Positions 38,420 through 44,761 of a stretch of DNA of 44,816 nucleotides are shown piece by piece. The DNA comes from a virus, in the IMG/VR virus record IMGVR_UViG_3300009506_000114, positions 1-44,816 of that record. One strand, given 5' to 3'. The first letter of the stretch is position 1, and every line of letters begins with the position of its first letter. A program made the position numbers and the translations under genes. A model generated the notes under the pieces. It saw only the letters and a list, made by a program, of their open reading frames with translations, was not told the origin of the DNA and did no database searches.

Positions 38420-38649
38420 TACCGTCTCCTGCCTGGTTTGACCAGGCCGCCGGTTCGCGGCGACCGGGCCGGGTTCTGCATGGGCGCGACATAGCCGCGC
38501 GGCGCCTTCGGCGTCAGGCCCTTGAGCGAGGGGATCCCGCTGCCCTTTGAGGGAGACAGGGGGAGGAGGGACTGGGGACCCCCTCGCAATTTCTTGGCGA
38601 GCCCGCTGCGGATCGCGTTCCCGATGACCCTGTGCATGATGTTGACCAT
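38419..38649 (-). CDS. Small basic protein before terL
   Basis: This encodes 76 residues from ATG 38649, sharing bases with the preceding TGA (TGATG), and ending one base into the TerL start (TAGTG). It is Pro/Gly/Arg rich with a basic tail (RTGGLVKPGRRR). No domain is recognised. Its position directly before terL might make it a small-terminase-like helper, but the composition does not show DNA-binding helices. Confidence 0.65.
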   Translation of the reverse strand: MVNIMHRVIGNAIRSGLAKKLRGGPQSLLPLSPSKGSGIPSLKGLTPKAPRGYVAPMQNPARSPRTGGLVKPGRRR

Positions 38650-38927
38650 CAGTGGTTCCACGTCTTTCCAGCCTCGTCCTCGAGCCGGTGCCTGTTGTTA
38701 TTGTTGACGTCCTGTTTCAGGTCCCTAATCACTTCGGTCAGGTCGTCGATCTTCTCGAGAATCTGCTGGTCCGTCTGCTGGATCTGCTGGTCCACGGCCT
38801 GCCTCTCGGCCCTCTCGTTGTTGTCGGAAATTGTCAGGCCGAAGTAGACCGCGACAACGGAGGCGATCAGTGATATGGCCCCCAGGATGTGGCCGAAGTT
38901 GATCTCCGGGATGTACGTCACCTTCAT
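38649..38927 (-). CDS. Membrane-anchored coiled-coil protein
   Basis: This encodes 92 residues from ATG 38927, 8 nt after the stop of the previous gene. One transmembrane helix (FGHILGAISLIASVVAVYFG, about 11-32) is followed by a coiled coil (NERAERQAVDQQIQQTDQQI and LEKIDDLTEVIRDLKQDV, about 38-78). This TM-plus-coiled-coil layout is that of inner-membrane spanins and of some antiholins. The ribosome-binding site is weak, so an upstream start (39005) remains possible. Confidence 0.65.
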   Translation of the reverse strand: MKVTYIPEINFGHILGAISLIASVVAVYFGLTISDNNERAERQAVDQQIQQTDQQILEKIDDLTEVIRDLKQDVNNNNRHRLEDEAGKTWNH

Positions 38928-38935
38928 GGGCCGAA

Positions 38936-39115
38936 TCACTTTCGTCTGAATAAGCCGCCAAACGCCTCCAAGATCCGGGCGAAACCTGGTGAACATCGGG
39001 TCCATGCGAAAACCCCAATCAGGATGAACAGGATCAGTCCCCCGTGGGGGAGAGTCTGTACTCCTTCCCTGATGGCCTGCAACCACTCCCGCGGATCAAT
39101 TTGCGGGAGATCCAA
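38936..39115 (-). CDS. Small single-span membrane protein
   Basis: This encodes 59 residues if TTG 39115 is used (GGGGAG upstream); TTG 39127 is the alternative. It has one hydrophobic segment (GGLILFILIGVFAW) near the middle and a basic C-terminus (GLFRRK). It follows the Fn3-like gene with 20 nt overlap. It could be a holin-type or membrane-anchoring protein. Start choice and function are uncertain. Confidence 0.55.
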   Translation of the reverse strand: MDLPQIDPREWLQAIREGVQTLPHGGLILFILIGVFAWTRCSPGFARILEAFGGLFRRK

Positions 39116-39338
39116 CCCACTCCCCAATCGCCGTCGCCGTTAGGTTCTCTGGGTACTGGAGGGCATTGGTCGTACCGCCCGTAGGCGTGCCGCTGACCTC
39201 GCTTGCAAACGGATCGACTGTCCCCGCAATCGCGTCATATCCCGAGCCAGAAGTCTCGGAGCGCCACACGACGTAGACCGCAAGATCGCTCTCTGAGTTT
39301 GGCAACCAGTCAAGGTTGACCGTCAGCACGCCGTTCAC
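39096..39338 (-). CDS. Small Fn3-like beta-sandwich protein
   Basis: This encodes 80 residues from GTG 39338, with AAAGGGAG eight nt upstream. The pattern VNLDWLPNSESDLAVYVVWR followed by GYDAIAGTVDPFASEVSG resembles the strand order of a fibronectin type III-like domain, in which D-L-A-x-Y-x-V-x-R is typical. It might be an immunoglobulin-like module on the particle or a secreted partner of the deacetylase encoded just upstream. No signal peptide. Confidence 0.62.
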   Translation of the reverse strand: MNGVLTVNLDWLPNSESDLAVYVVWRSETSGSGYDAIAGTVDPFASEVSGTPTGGTTNALQYPENLTATAIGEWVGSPAN

Positions 39339-39364
39339 AGGTCTCCCTTTCCGCCCTTCGGCTG

Positions 39365-41203
39365 TCAGCGAGGCCCCACCCAAACACTGTCAGGCCACCC
39401 CGTCCCACATGAGTCGTAGATCGCCGCGGATGCCTCCATTTCCGCCGTCGCCCCGTTGGCCTGGGTCACGATCACCGGGTCGATGTAGATGGGATTCCTG
39501 CCGAGCCTGCGCTGAACGGCCTGTCCGAGCGTCATCATCTGCACGTTCGGCTGCGCGTTGATGTAGCCCATCAGGTTCCGCAACTGCGTGACCGTGCAGC
39601 CGTTCGATGCTGGTGCTGCGTTCAATTCGTCGTGGACGTAGGCGATGATCGCGGCCTTGCCCTGCCAGGTATAGTGCCAGTCGATCTGGTCGTTCAGGTT
39701 GTCGAGAATATCGGCCGCCGAAGTATCCGGGCTCGCGTCCGCCCCGAACAATGACGCGGGATAGATCAAGGCCAGGTCCTTTGTGTTGACAAACCAGTCC
39801 CAGGCTAGAGGTGTGGCCATGCCGATGTCTGACCACTGGTCGGATTCCTTGGTCCCGCGCGACGCCCTGTATCCGTTGCGGACGACTTGCCGGACGCCCT
39901 CATAGGACAGGTATGGTTCTTCGGCTCCAACCGGATACGAGAAATCAAGCATATTGGTGGTGTCGATGGTGGCCGTGAACAGAGGGTCGATCCAGTCACG
40001 GCGCAGCAGACTATCGCGCCCGGCGTCGGTGGAGAACGACCCGAGCGATGTGTGGGTGGCCCCGTGGGGGATCAGCTCAACGAAATCCCAGGCAGCCAGC
40101 GAATCATATTGGGCCTGCGTCATCTTGCCGGCCGTGGGCGGGAAGTAGCTCCCGCTGATCATCTCATTGACCACGCCACCGGAATCCCCGATGGTCTGCG
40201 CGTAGCCATAATGGACGTCGTTCCCGTCATCAAGGCAGAAGATGAACGGGACGAGGCCGCGCTGGCCCCAGGGCCTTGCGGCGCGGTTCGGCGTGACGGC
40301 CACGACCTCCAGGCAGGCGTTGTACCTGGAGATGTTGTCACCGGCTTCGACGCGGACGACGTTGGACGGGGTTCCGGACGTCAGGCGGGAGGACACCAGC
40401 CAGCACAAAAGGCCGCTGCTTTCGAGGCCCTTGTCTACCACGAGTTGCGTTGCGTGCGTCAGGTCGATGGAAAACGTCTCGTTGGCGGCAACATCGGTTT
40501 CGATGATGTCGTCCGACCTGACCCCGTAATCGCACCAGTCGTCGCGGTCATATAGGGACGGGGTCCAGTGGGTGTTCGCGGAGTCGGAAATATCCATCGC
40601 GTTCCAGCAGGCGTTCAGCTCGTGGGGGTCGCTGGTAACGGATGTCGCCGAGGCGACCGCAAAGTCGGCCGCAGCGGTGTCCACGCGGATGCACGCGAAG
40701 TTTCCCGAGCCTACGTCAATGGGCGGAGATCCTCCCCGGTATCCATATCCCACGAACTTTGCGGAAACGATCTGCGCTCCGGCCGGGATCTGCGAGATGT
40801 CAAACCACCAGAAGGCACGATATTCTCCGCTGATGGTTGCATTGTATTCAACGCTTCCCATTGTGCGGATCTCGTCTACAATCGCAATCTTGGCCGCCGG
40901 AGATGCCTGATTGAAATACCCGTACTTCATCCCCGATGCGGCGGAATCCACCGCATCGTATGCCGAGACGGCAGAGATGAACCCCAGGGATTCGGCGTCT
41001 GGATTGTGGTTCGTCGAGTGCTTGATGAGCAACTTGAACGTATCGACGCCGGCAGATCCCACCGGACCAACCGCTACACCACCACCAAGCCCCAGCGGAT
41101 TCAGCGCCCCAACTGGCCCGATCTTCCGCGGATCCGCACCCCCCACCACAACCAGACAGATCGCAACGAGGGACCACAACAACAAAATACGCCGCAACAG
41201 CAC
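39365..41203 (-). CDS. Secreted protein with DNRLRE-like and polysaccharide deacetylase-like domains
   Basis: This encodes 612 residues from GTG 41203 (AGGGGG upstream). The N-terminus MLLRRILLLWSLVAICLVVV is a Sec signal/anchor. Residues about 60-300 form a beta-sandwich with DNRLRE-like pieces (YRAFWWFDISQIPAGAQIVS, then AKFVGYG). Residues about 315-560 carry NodB-like features: VPFIFCLDDGN (motif 1, D-D) near 320 and ELIPHGATHTSLG (motif 2, H-x-x-x-H) near 380, so it may bind a metal and deacetylate a cell-surface or capsular glycan. It lies upstream of the terminase block, an unusual place for a virion enzyme. Confidence 0.75.
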   Translation of the reverse strand: MLLRRILLLWSLVAICLVVVGGADPRKIGPVGALNPLGLGGGVAVGPVGSAGVDTFKLLIKHSTNHNPDAESLGFISAVSAYDAVDSAASGMKYGYFNQASPAAKIAIVDEIRTMGSVEYNATISGEYRAFWWFDISQIPAGAQIVSAKFVGYGYRGGSPPIDVGSGNFACIRVDTAAADFAVASATSVTSDPHELNACWNAMDISDSANTHWTPSLYDRDDWCDYGVRSDDIIETDVAANETFSIDLTHATQLVVDKGLESSGLLCWLVSSRLTSGTPSNVVRVEAGDNISRYNACLEVVAVTPNRAARPWGQRGLVPFIFCLDDGNDVHYGYAQTIGDSGGVVNEMISGSYFPPTAGKMTQAQYDSLAAWDFVELIPHGATHTSLGSFSTDAGRDSLLRRDWIDPLFTATIDTTNMLDFSYPVGAEEPYLSYEGVRQVVRNGYRASRGTKESDQWSDIGMATPLAWDWFVNTKDLALIYPASLFGADASPDTSAADILDNLNDQIDWHYTWQGKAAIIAYVHDELNAAPASNGCTVTQLRNLMGYINAQPNVQMMTLGQAVQRRLGRNPIYIDPVIVTQANGATAEMEASAAIYDSCGTGWPDSVWVGPR

Positions 41204-41213
41204 AACCAGCCCC

Positions 41214-41654
41214 CTATTGCAGGACGTACCCCGTGATCCACAACGTATCGGCCGGCGCCGGAGCGATCAACCAGGGCATGAACCCAGCGAAAACCTCCCC
41301 TGTCGCCGATACCGGCTGCGAAAAGTTCAAAAGCGAATCCACCTGGCCATCAGAAGCCGAACTCGTCATGACCTCGTCGTTCGCCAGCATATTCGTCTGC
41401 ATGATGAAAACGTCGAAATCCGTACTCGATTTCAGCGAGAGAATGTCCATCCGACGACCGAAGACAGACGACACGCTCAAGCACAACGGCGTGTACGCCG
41501 TCCAACCATCCCCAGTCGCGCTCTTGTACCCCGTCCCGGGCAACCAGCCCACCGTCCCCTTCAACTGCGGCGTCTTCTCCGCAGCTCGCGCCCCAGGAAC
41601 CACCAGGACCAGAAAAAGCCCCAGCAACGCGAAAACCAGCATCATCCGTCGCAT
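41214..41654 (-). CDS. Secreted protein, unknown
   Basis: This encodes 146 residues. The N-terminus MRRMMLVFALLGLFLVLVVP followed by GARAAEK is a Sec signal with an A-R-A cleavage site near residue 24. The mature part is beta-rich and low in charge (TGYKSATGDGWTAYTPLCLS). ATG 41654 directly follows the stop of the gene at 41655, with GGAGG upstream. It is likely exported with the neighbouring deacetylase-like protein. Confidence 0.75.
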   Translation of the reverse strand: MRRMMLVFALLGLFLVLVVPGARAAEKTPQLKGTVGWLPGTGYKSATGDGWTAYTPLCLSVSSVFGRRMDILSLKSSTDFDVFIMQTNMLANDEVMTSSASDGQVDSLLNFSQPVSATGEVFAGFMPWLIAPAPADTLWITGYVLQ

Positions 41655-42062
41655 CTACTTGCCTCCCTTGCCTTTCCGTCCCTTGTTCCCCGTGGAACGC
41701 TTCTTCGCCACCACAGGCCGCTCACCACCCTGCGCCGACTCCTTCTCCACCTTCACCGCACTCGATGCCGGAGGGAGGGGGGCTGCGGACCCACGCGAAG
41801 GCCCATCATCCACCGCTGCCGCGTCTTCCCACCTACCTGCGGCCATCTCCATGTCAGACTTCCCGCTCCGCTCTCCAGGCAAGAACGGGGATGCCGCGGC
41901 GGCCTGACCCGATTCCGGGGCCGAAACCGCTTCGTCGGTGCCAACAGCAGCCGCCGCGGAATCAAAACCATCACGCTCTACATGACCACAAACCTTGCAG
42001 TACCGAAACCGCTGCGCCAGCACAGCCCAACTCGTCCCCCCACAATGCTTGCAAATCATCAT
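41655..42062 (-). CDS. Zinc-ribbon protein with disordered basic tail
   Basis: This encodes 135 residues. The N-terminus is a zinc ribbon with CKHCGGTSW and YCKVCGHVE (C-x2-C...C-x2-C, about residues 4-27). The middle is Ala/Gly/Asp-rich and the end is Lys/Arg-rich (KRSTGNKGRKGKGGK), which would bind DNA or RNA. GAGGTG precedes the ATG. A nucleic-acid-binding packaging or regulatory protein is possible. Confidence 0.7.
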   Translation of the reverse strand: MMICKHCGGTSWAVLAQRFRYCKVCGHVERDGFDSAAAAVGTDEAVSAPESGQAAAASPFLPGERSGKSDMEMAAGRWEDAAAVDDGPSRGSAAPLPPASSAVKVEKESAQGGERPVVAKKRSTGNKGRKGKGGK

Positions 42063-42265
42063 GACACCTCACCTTCCATCAAACAGAAAATCCCCCAAAA
42101 ATCGCGGGGGGGGACATGGTAGAAACCCGAAGGGCGCGCCGAGACCCCCCACCACGGGGTTCCGGCTCTGGTCCGGCTCTGGGGCCGGCCTTCCCGCCTC
42201 CGGCCGCTCCCCCTGCCGGGCAGGAAGGCGCCCCGAGGCTGGAACTGGCGGGCTGGCCCGGTCAC
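42059..42265 (-). CDS. Doubtful small gene with perfect coupling at both ends
   Basis: The frame opens at GTG 42265, sharing GTGA with the upstream stop, and closes with ATGA on the next ATG (42062). Both joints are the same kind seen between real genes here. The protein (68 residues) is Arg/Gly/Pro rich and looks more like noise, and a terminator-like hairpin (42087-42113) falls inside. It could be a real, poorly conserved gene or a coincidence. Confidence 0.3.
   Translation of the reverse strand: MTGPARQFQPRGAFLPGRGSGRRREGRPQSRTRAGTPWWGVSARPSGFYHVPPRDFWGIFCLMEGEVS
42087..42113 (-). terminator. Hairpin with U-run upstream of the zinc-ribbon gene
   Basis: Minus-strand RNA pairs CCCCC (42110-42106) with GGGGG (42096-42092) across a GCGAUUUUU loop, followed by AUUUUC. 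The 5-bp stem with a short U-run would be a weak intrinsic terminator, placed just before the gene starting at 42062. It would lower but not stop read-through from the gene upstream. Confidence 0.55.
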
Positions 42266-42756
42266 GACGGCATCCCGGCGCCGGCGGCCTGGTCGTCGCC
42301 CCAGTCGTCGGCCTCGCCCTCGAGGTCGGGCTCGGGCGCCCGGCGGGACCGGCCGGCCTGCTGGCTCTTGCGCGTTCCGGTGAGGCCGGCGGCGTCCGCC
42401 TGGGCCTGCCAGGTGCCCATGCTACCGTCCGCCAGGACCGGGACCAGGATCACGCTAGGCGCCTCGGCCTGGCCGGAGTCGATCCCATGCGCCCGGCGCT
42501 CCATCTGGTGGAGCTGGTCGAGGGTGCGCGTCATGGATTGGACCTCGGACGGCGACCACGGCAACGGGCGGCCTTTCTCGTCCGTCCGCGGGTCGTTGAG
42601 CAGGTTCGTAACGTGGCCGGCCAGACGATGGAGTTGGCGCCGATGGCGGTTCAGGACCCTGTTCTGCTCGGTTGCACGGGCTTTTGCGTCGCGGGCGGCG
42701 ACGTCTCCCCCTGCTTCCGGCCCGGCCGGCTTGCCGTTCTTCCGCCCGGACGTCAT
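42262..42756 (-). CDS. Possible small terminase subunit
   Basis: This encodes 164 residues. The N-terminus is basic, followed by helices (TEQNRVLNRHRRQLHRLAGH, then SEVQSMTRTLDQLHQMERRA) that could form a coiled-coil oligomer, and an acidic end (EGEADDWGDDQ). It is the first gene in the late operon, where small terminases often lie, but it is separated from terL by about 4 kb. No helix-turn-helix is obvious, so the call is weak. The ribosome-binding site before 42756 is poor. Confidence 0.5.
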   Translation of the reverse strand: MTSGRKNGKPAGPEAGGDVAARDAKARATEQNRVLNRHRRQLHRLAGHVTNLLNDPRTDEKGRPLPWSPSEVQSMTRTLDQLHQMERRAHGIDSGQAEAPSVILVPVLADGSMGTWQAQADAAGLTGTRKSQQAGRSRRAPEPDLEGEADDWGDDQAAGAGMPS

Positions 42757-42818
42757 GAGGAAGACCCGGAGGAAGAAAGAGCGGAACCGTGAGCGGCCCG
42801 GTTATCCCGGATAGTAGA

Positions 42819-42858
42819 ATACTCTGACGCGCCTGCGCGCGCGCGCGGTATAGAGTAT
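42819..42858. repeat. Inverted repeat flanking a (GC)6 tract
   Basis: ATACTCT (42819-42825) and AGAGTAT (42852-42858) form 7-bp arms 26 bp apart. Between them 42835-42847 is a pure alternating GC stretch, a sequence able to take Z-form DNA. It lies between divergent operons, so it could be an operator, a replication or a packaging site. No protein partner is evident from sequence. Confidence 0.55.
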
Positions 42859-43027
42859 GCTCGGGCTCGAGGGGGGGATGTCACGGGCCGGGGCTCCTTC
42901 CCGGTCGGTCGGTCCGCCGTGGGTTCCCGCCGGGCGGCCGGCAGGATCGGCTATCCGCTTGGGACGCAAACCATACCGGCCGGTTTTTGTCAAGCCCCAG
43001 CTCCCCGCATTTTTTCGCTCAAGTCTG

Positions 43028-43057
43028 TTGACACCCGGCCGACAATAGTTGTATAAT
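43028..43057 (+). promoter_or_regulatory. Near-consensus sigma70 promoter of the rightward operon
   Basis: TTGACA (43028-43033) and TATAAT (43052-43057) are both perfect, with an 18-bp spacer. RNA would start near 43064, about 40 nt before the first ATG. A promoter this strong is what an early phage operon transcribed by host polymerase needs. It faces away from the late operon. Confidence 0.93.
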
Positions 43058-43103
43058 GTAGGTTAGATGCACCATACCAGTTTGAACCGAAAGGAGTTGC
43101 ATC

Positions 43104-43265
43104 ATGTTGGACCGTATCGGCCGCGCCTTCGTCGGTTGGTGTGTCGAGGGTCGGTTGCCCTGGTGGGCTGACCTGGCCGTGCCGGCCTTTTGCCTTGCGG
43201 CAGGGTTGGCCATCGTTGGGGCCATCGCGTTGTTGCGGTGGCTCGTTGTGTTGTGCTGGAACTAG
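43104..43265 (+). CDS. Small membrane protein, first gene of rightward operon
   Basis: This encodes 53 residues from ATG 43104, with AAGGAG seven nt upstream. A short polar N-terminus (MLDRIGRAFVGWCVEG) is followed by two hydrophobic stretches (WADLAVPAFCLAAGLAIV and IALLRWLVVLCW). It is the first product made from the strong promoter, so an early effect on the host membrane is likely but not shown. Confidence 0.7.
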   Translation: MLDRIGRAFVGWCVEGRLPWWADLAVPAFCLAAGLAIVGAIALLRWLVVLCWN

Positions 43266-43277
43266 GAGGTTAATCGC

Positions 43278-43340
43278 ATGAACCGAGAGCAAGCAATCAG
43301 GACGACGGCCGCCGCCGACCGGAAGGGGGGCCGCTCATGA
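43278..43340 (+). CDS. 20-residue leader-like peptide
   Basis: ATG 43278 has AGGAGG seven nt upstream and reads 20 codons (MNREQAIRTTAAADRKGGRS) to a TGA that overlaps the RadC-like start (ATGA). It may be a leader that couples ribosomes into the next gene, or a small basic peptide. Translation is supported by the SD and by coupling only. Confidence 0.5.
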   Translation: MNREQAIRTTAAADRKGGRS

Positions 43341-43762
43341 AGAAGTTCCAAGTTCAACCCATCATCGCCCGTGAACGGACCGCAACCATCCGGCAACCGT
43401 CCGATCTGCGGAACCTGCCGGGCCTTGACTGGCCGGAAAACCGAGAGGCCTTCTATGTCCTGTTGCTGGACGCCCGCCACCGCCTCGCGGCCGCGCCCCA
43501 TCTGGTATCGTTGGGCACCCTCAACGCCTCGCTTGTGCATCCCCGCGAGGTTTTCGGCCCGGCCTATGCCGTCCCCGGGGTTGCGGCCGTGATCGTCCTA
43601 CACAATCACCCATCCGGCGACCCGTCCCCGTCCGGTGATGACCTGGACCTTACCCGGCGCCTGGACAAGGTTGGCGATTTGCTCGGCCTGGCCCTGCTGG
43701 ATCATGTAATCGTGGCCGGTGACGAACACACCAGCATCCGGGAATTCGGCTGGCCGTCCTGA
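43337..43762 (+). CDS. RadC-like JAB/MPN-domain protein
   Basis: This encodes 141 residues. The core matches RadC: REAFYVLLLDARHRL, GTLNASLVHPREVFGPAYAV, AAVIVLHNHPSGDPSPSGDD and LLDHVIVAGDEHTSIREFG. HNHPSGDPSPSGDD (88-102) with Glu37 forms the JAMM metal site. The helix-hairpin-helix part of cellular RadC is missing. RadC proteins are abundant on mobile elements, where a role in recombination or counter-defence is suspected but not proven. It is one of the earliest genes made here. The stop is followed by a GC hairpin. Confidence 0.92.
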   Translation: MKKFQVQPIIARERTATIRQPSDLRNLPGLDWPENREAFYVLLLDARHRLAAAPHLVSLGTLNASLVHPREVFGPAYAVPGVAAVIVLHNHPSGDPSPSGDDLDLTRRLDKVGDLLGLALLDHVIVAGDEHTSIREFGWPS

Positions 43763-43769
43763 TGTTCCC

Positions 43770-43796
43770 GCGCGGTCCCTTGCCGGGAGGCCGCGC
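43770..43796 (+). other. Intergenic GC hairpin after the RadC-like gene
   Basis: GCGCGG (43770-43775) pairs with CCGCGC (43791-43796), and TCCC with GGGA inside, around a TTGCC loop. No U-run follows. It is the first of several hairpins between genes of this operon and may slow polymerase or protect upstream RNA. Confidence 0.55.
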
Positions 43797-43881
43797 AACC
43801 GGGGCGGGGCTAGCCACCTGTAAAACGATAACCAACCTGGGTGCGATAACCTTTTTCAAGCCCAGAATCAGAGGAGAAAAA

Positions 43882-44064
43882 ATGGTTAAGTTCAGCGAAA
43901 TTAAAATTGGGCAATGCTTCACGGTGCCCCAAGAGGTGGAAAATTTGGGCATGGCCGCAGAAATCTATCGGAAGACGGGGGGAACCGCCGCCCGGACAAC
44001 TCGACAGCACAAGAATTCGGTGGCGCGCTTCCCTCGCGGCCAAGAAGTCACCCCGGCAGACTAA
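43882..44064 (+). CDS. Small protein, unknown
   Basis: This encodes 60 residues from ATG 43882, with AGAGGAGAAAAA just before it; the frame to 43762 is rejected because nothing marks that start and the region holds a hairpin. The product opens MVKFSEIKIGQCFTVP and ends in basic residues (TRQHKNSVARFPRGQEVTPA). The stop region GGCAGACTAACCCC is repeated at the end of the next gene. The 119 bases before it hold only the hairpin and the SD. Confidence 0.72.
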   Translation: MVKFSEIKIGQCFTVPQEVENLGMAAEIYRKTGGTAARTTRQHKNSVARFPRGQEVTPAD

Positions 44065-44072
44065 CCCCAAGG

Positions 44073-44094
44073 GGGCGGGGCTAATCCCCCGCCC
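44073..44094 (+). other. Intergenic hairpin module, copy 1
   Basis: GGGCGGGG (44073-44080) pairs perfectly with CCCCGCCC (44087-44094) across a CUAAUC loop. It lies between a repeated stop module (GGCAGACTAACCCC at 44055-44068) and the AGAGGAGAAAAAA SD of the next gene. There is no U-tract. It may protect RNA or attenuate. Confidence 0.6.
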
Positions 44095-44117
44095 TAAATC
44101 AACCAGAGGAGAAAAAA

Positions 44118-44315
44118 ATGGAGAACGTATGTTTGACAAAAAACAGACTGTGTGGCCCGGGGGAGCGCGTGCTGTGGGACCTTAATTATATCGGATGCGC
44201 CTACGTCAGGTCCGCCGGTGGGCGGCTATTTGTTTCGCGCCTTGGGATCAAGTGGTTTCCTGTTGGAAGCTTACGAGAGGCCCACAAAATGATGATTGAT
44301 GGCAGGGCAGACTAA
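44118..44315 (+). CDS. Small protein, unknown
   Basis: This encodes 65 residues. It starts behind AGAGGAGAAAAAAATG, the same SD block as the previous gene. The product (starts MENVCLTKNRLCGPGERVLW, then a beta-like stretch GCAYVRSAGGRLFVSRLGIK) has three Cys and ends in GRAD. The stop region is again GGCAGACTAACCCC. Function unknown. Confidence 0.75.
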   Translation: MENVCLTKNRLCGPGERVLWDLNYIGCAYVRSAGGRLFVSRLGIKWFPVGSLREAHKMMIDGRAD

Positions 44316-44321
44316 CCCCCC

Positions 44322-44340
44322 GGGGCGGTTCTTTCGCCCC
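44322..44340 (+). other. Intergenic hairpin module, copy 2
   Basis: GGGGCG (44322-44327) pairs with CGCCCC (44335-44340) around GUUCUUU. It follows the repeated stop block and leads straight into the 37-bp RBS repeat at 44338-44374. As with the copy at 44073 no U-run is present. Confidence 0.55.
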
Positions 44341-44374
44341 ACCACCACAACCAAGGAGCCGAAAACATGGAAGC
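44338..44374 (+). repeat. 37-bp direct repeat carrying an RBS and start codon, copy 2
   Basis: Identical to 388-424. It contains AAGGAG and the ATG of the gene at 44367. The repeats lie 810 bp apart on the circular map, on either side of one full gene. Recombination between them would swap or remove that gene. Confidence 0.9.
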
Positions 44375-44759
44375 GATAGAAGCCACCCTAACCCGCCGTC
44401 ACTGTTGGGGGTTCCCCGACTCCGCCTTGCCCAAGGGCCGCTTGACTAGAATCAAGAAGTTTCCCCACGCGGCGATTGACGCCGCGCCCGTGTCCCTTTG
44501 GCGGACCGAGGCGGGCCGCCTTTGGATCAGTTTCCCCCGTCGGTCATGGCGTCGGGACGACGGCGCGACGAATAACGAGCCGGGCCGGATCGTCCTCGAG
44601 TTCTGCCCCGTGTCAGCAGTCACGGTTGGGGACCAGGGCCAGAATTTCGGGACGGAAATAACCTGCAACGATATTTGCGGGGCCTGCGGGTTCCAGTCAT
44701 GGGTTGAGTTCCCCGGATGCGCCGACGGGGTTTGCGAGCGTTGTCATTATCACGGCTGA
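44367..44759 (+). CDS. Protein with C-terminal Cys cluster
   Basis: This encodes 130 residues. The C-terminal end reads CNDICGACGFQSWVEFPGCA and then GVCERCHYHG, six Cys with two His, spaced as a zinc ribbon. The N-terminus is basic. The first residues come from the repeated initiation cassette and differ from those of the gene at 417 after residue 3. Function unknown; nucleic-acid contact is plausible for this layout. Confidence 0.8.
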   Translation: MEAIEATLTRRHCWGFPDSALPKGRLTRIKKFPHAAIDAAPVSLWRTEAGRLWISFPRRSWRRDDGATNNEPGRIVLEFCPVSAVTVGDQGQNFGTEITCNDICGACGFQSWVEFPGCADGVCERCHYHG

Positions 44760-44761
44760 AA

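Larger units (their letters stand above)
42757..43103. other. Divergent control region between late and early operons
   Basis: These 347 bases separate the leftward late operon and the rightward early operon. They hold an inverted repeat around an alternating GC tract (42819-42858), a 10-bp palindrome ACCGGCCGGT (42974-42983) beside a run of T, and the strong rightward promoter (43028-43057). There is no clear second promoter for the late operon. A GTGACA with CATACT 19 nt later on the minus strand (about 42862-42892) is the best weak candidate. Confidence 0.6.

Noticed and set aside
42988-42993. TTGACA on the minus strand in the control region as a late promoter
   Set aside because: No -10 at 16-18 nt; the TATGGT beyond it is only 12 nt away.
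42802-42993. 63-codon minus frame in the control region
   Set aside because: Runs across the GC tract and inverted repeat, has no SD, and the product is Arg/Pro-rich noise.
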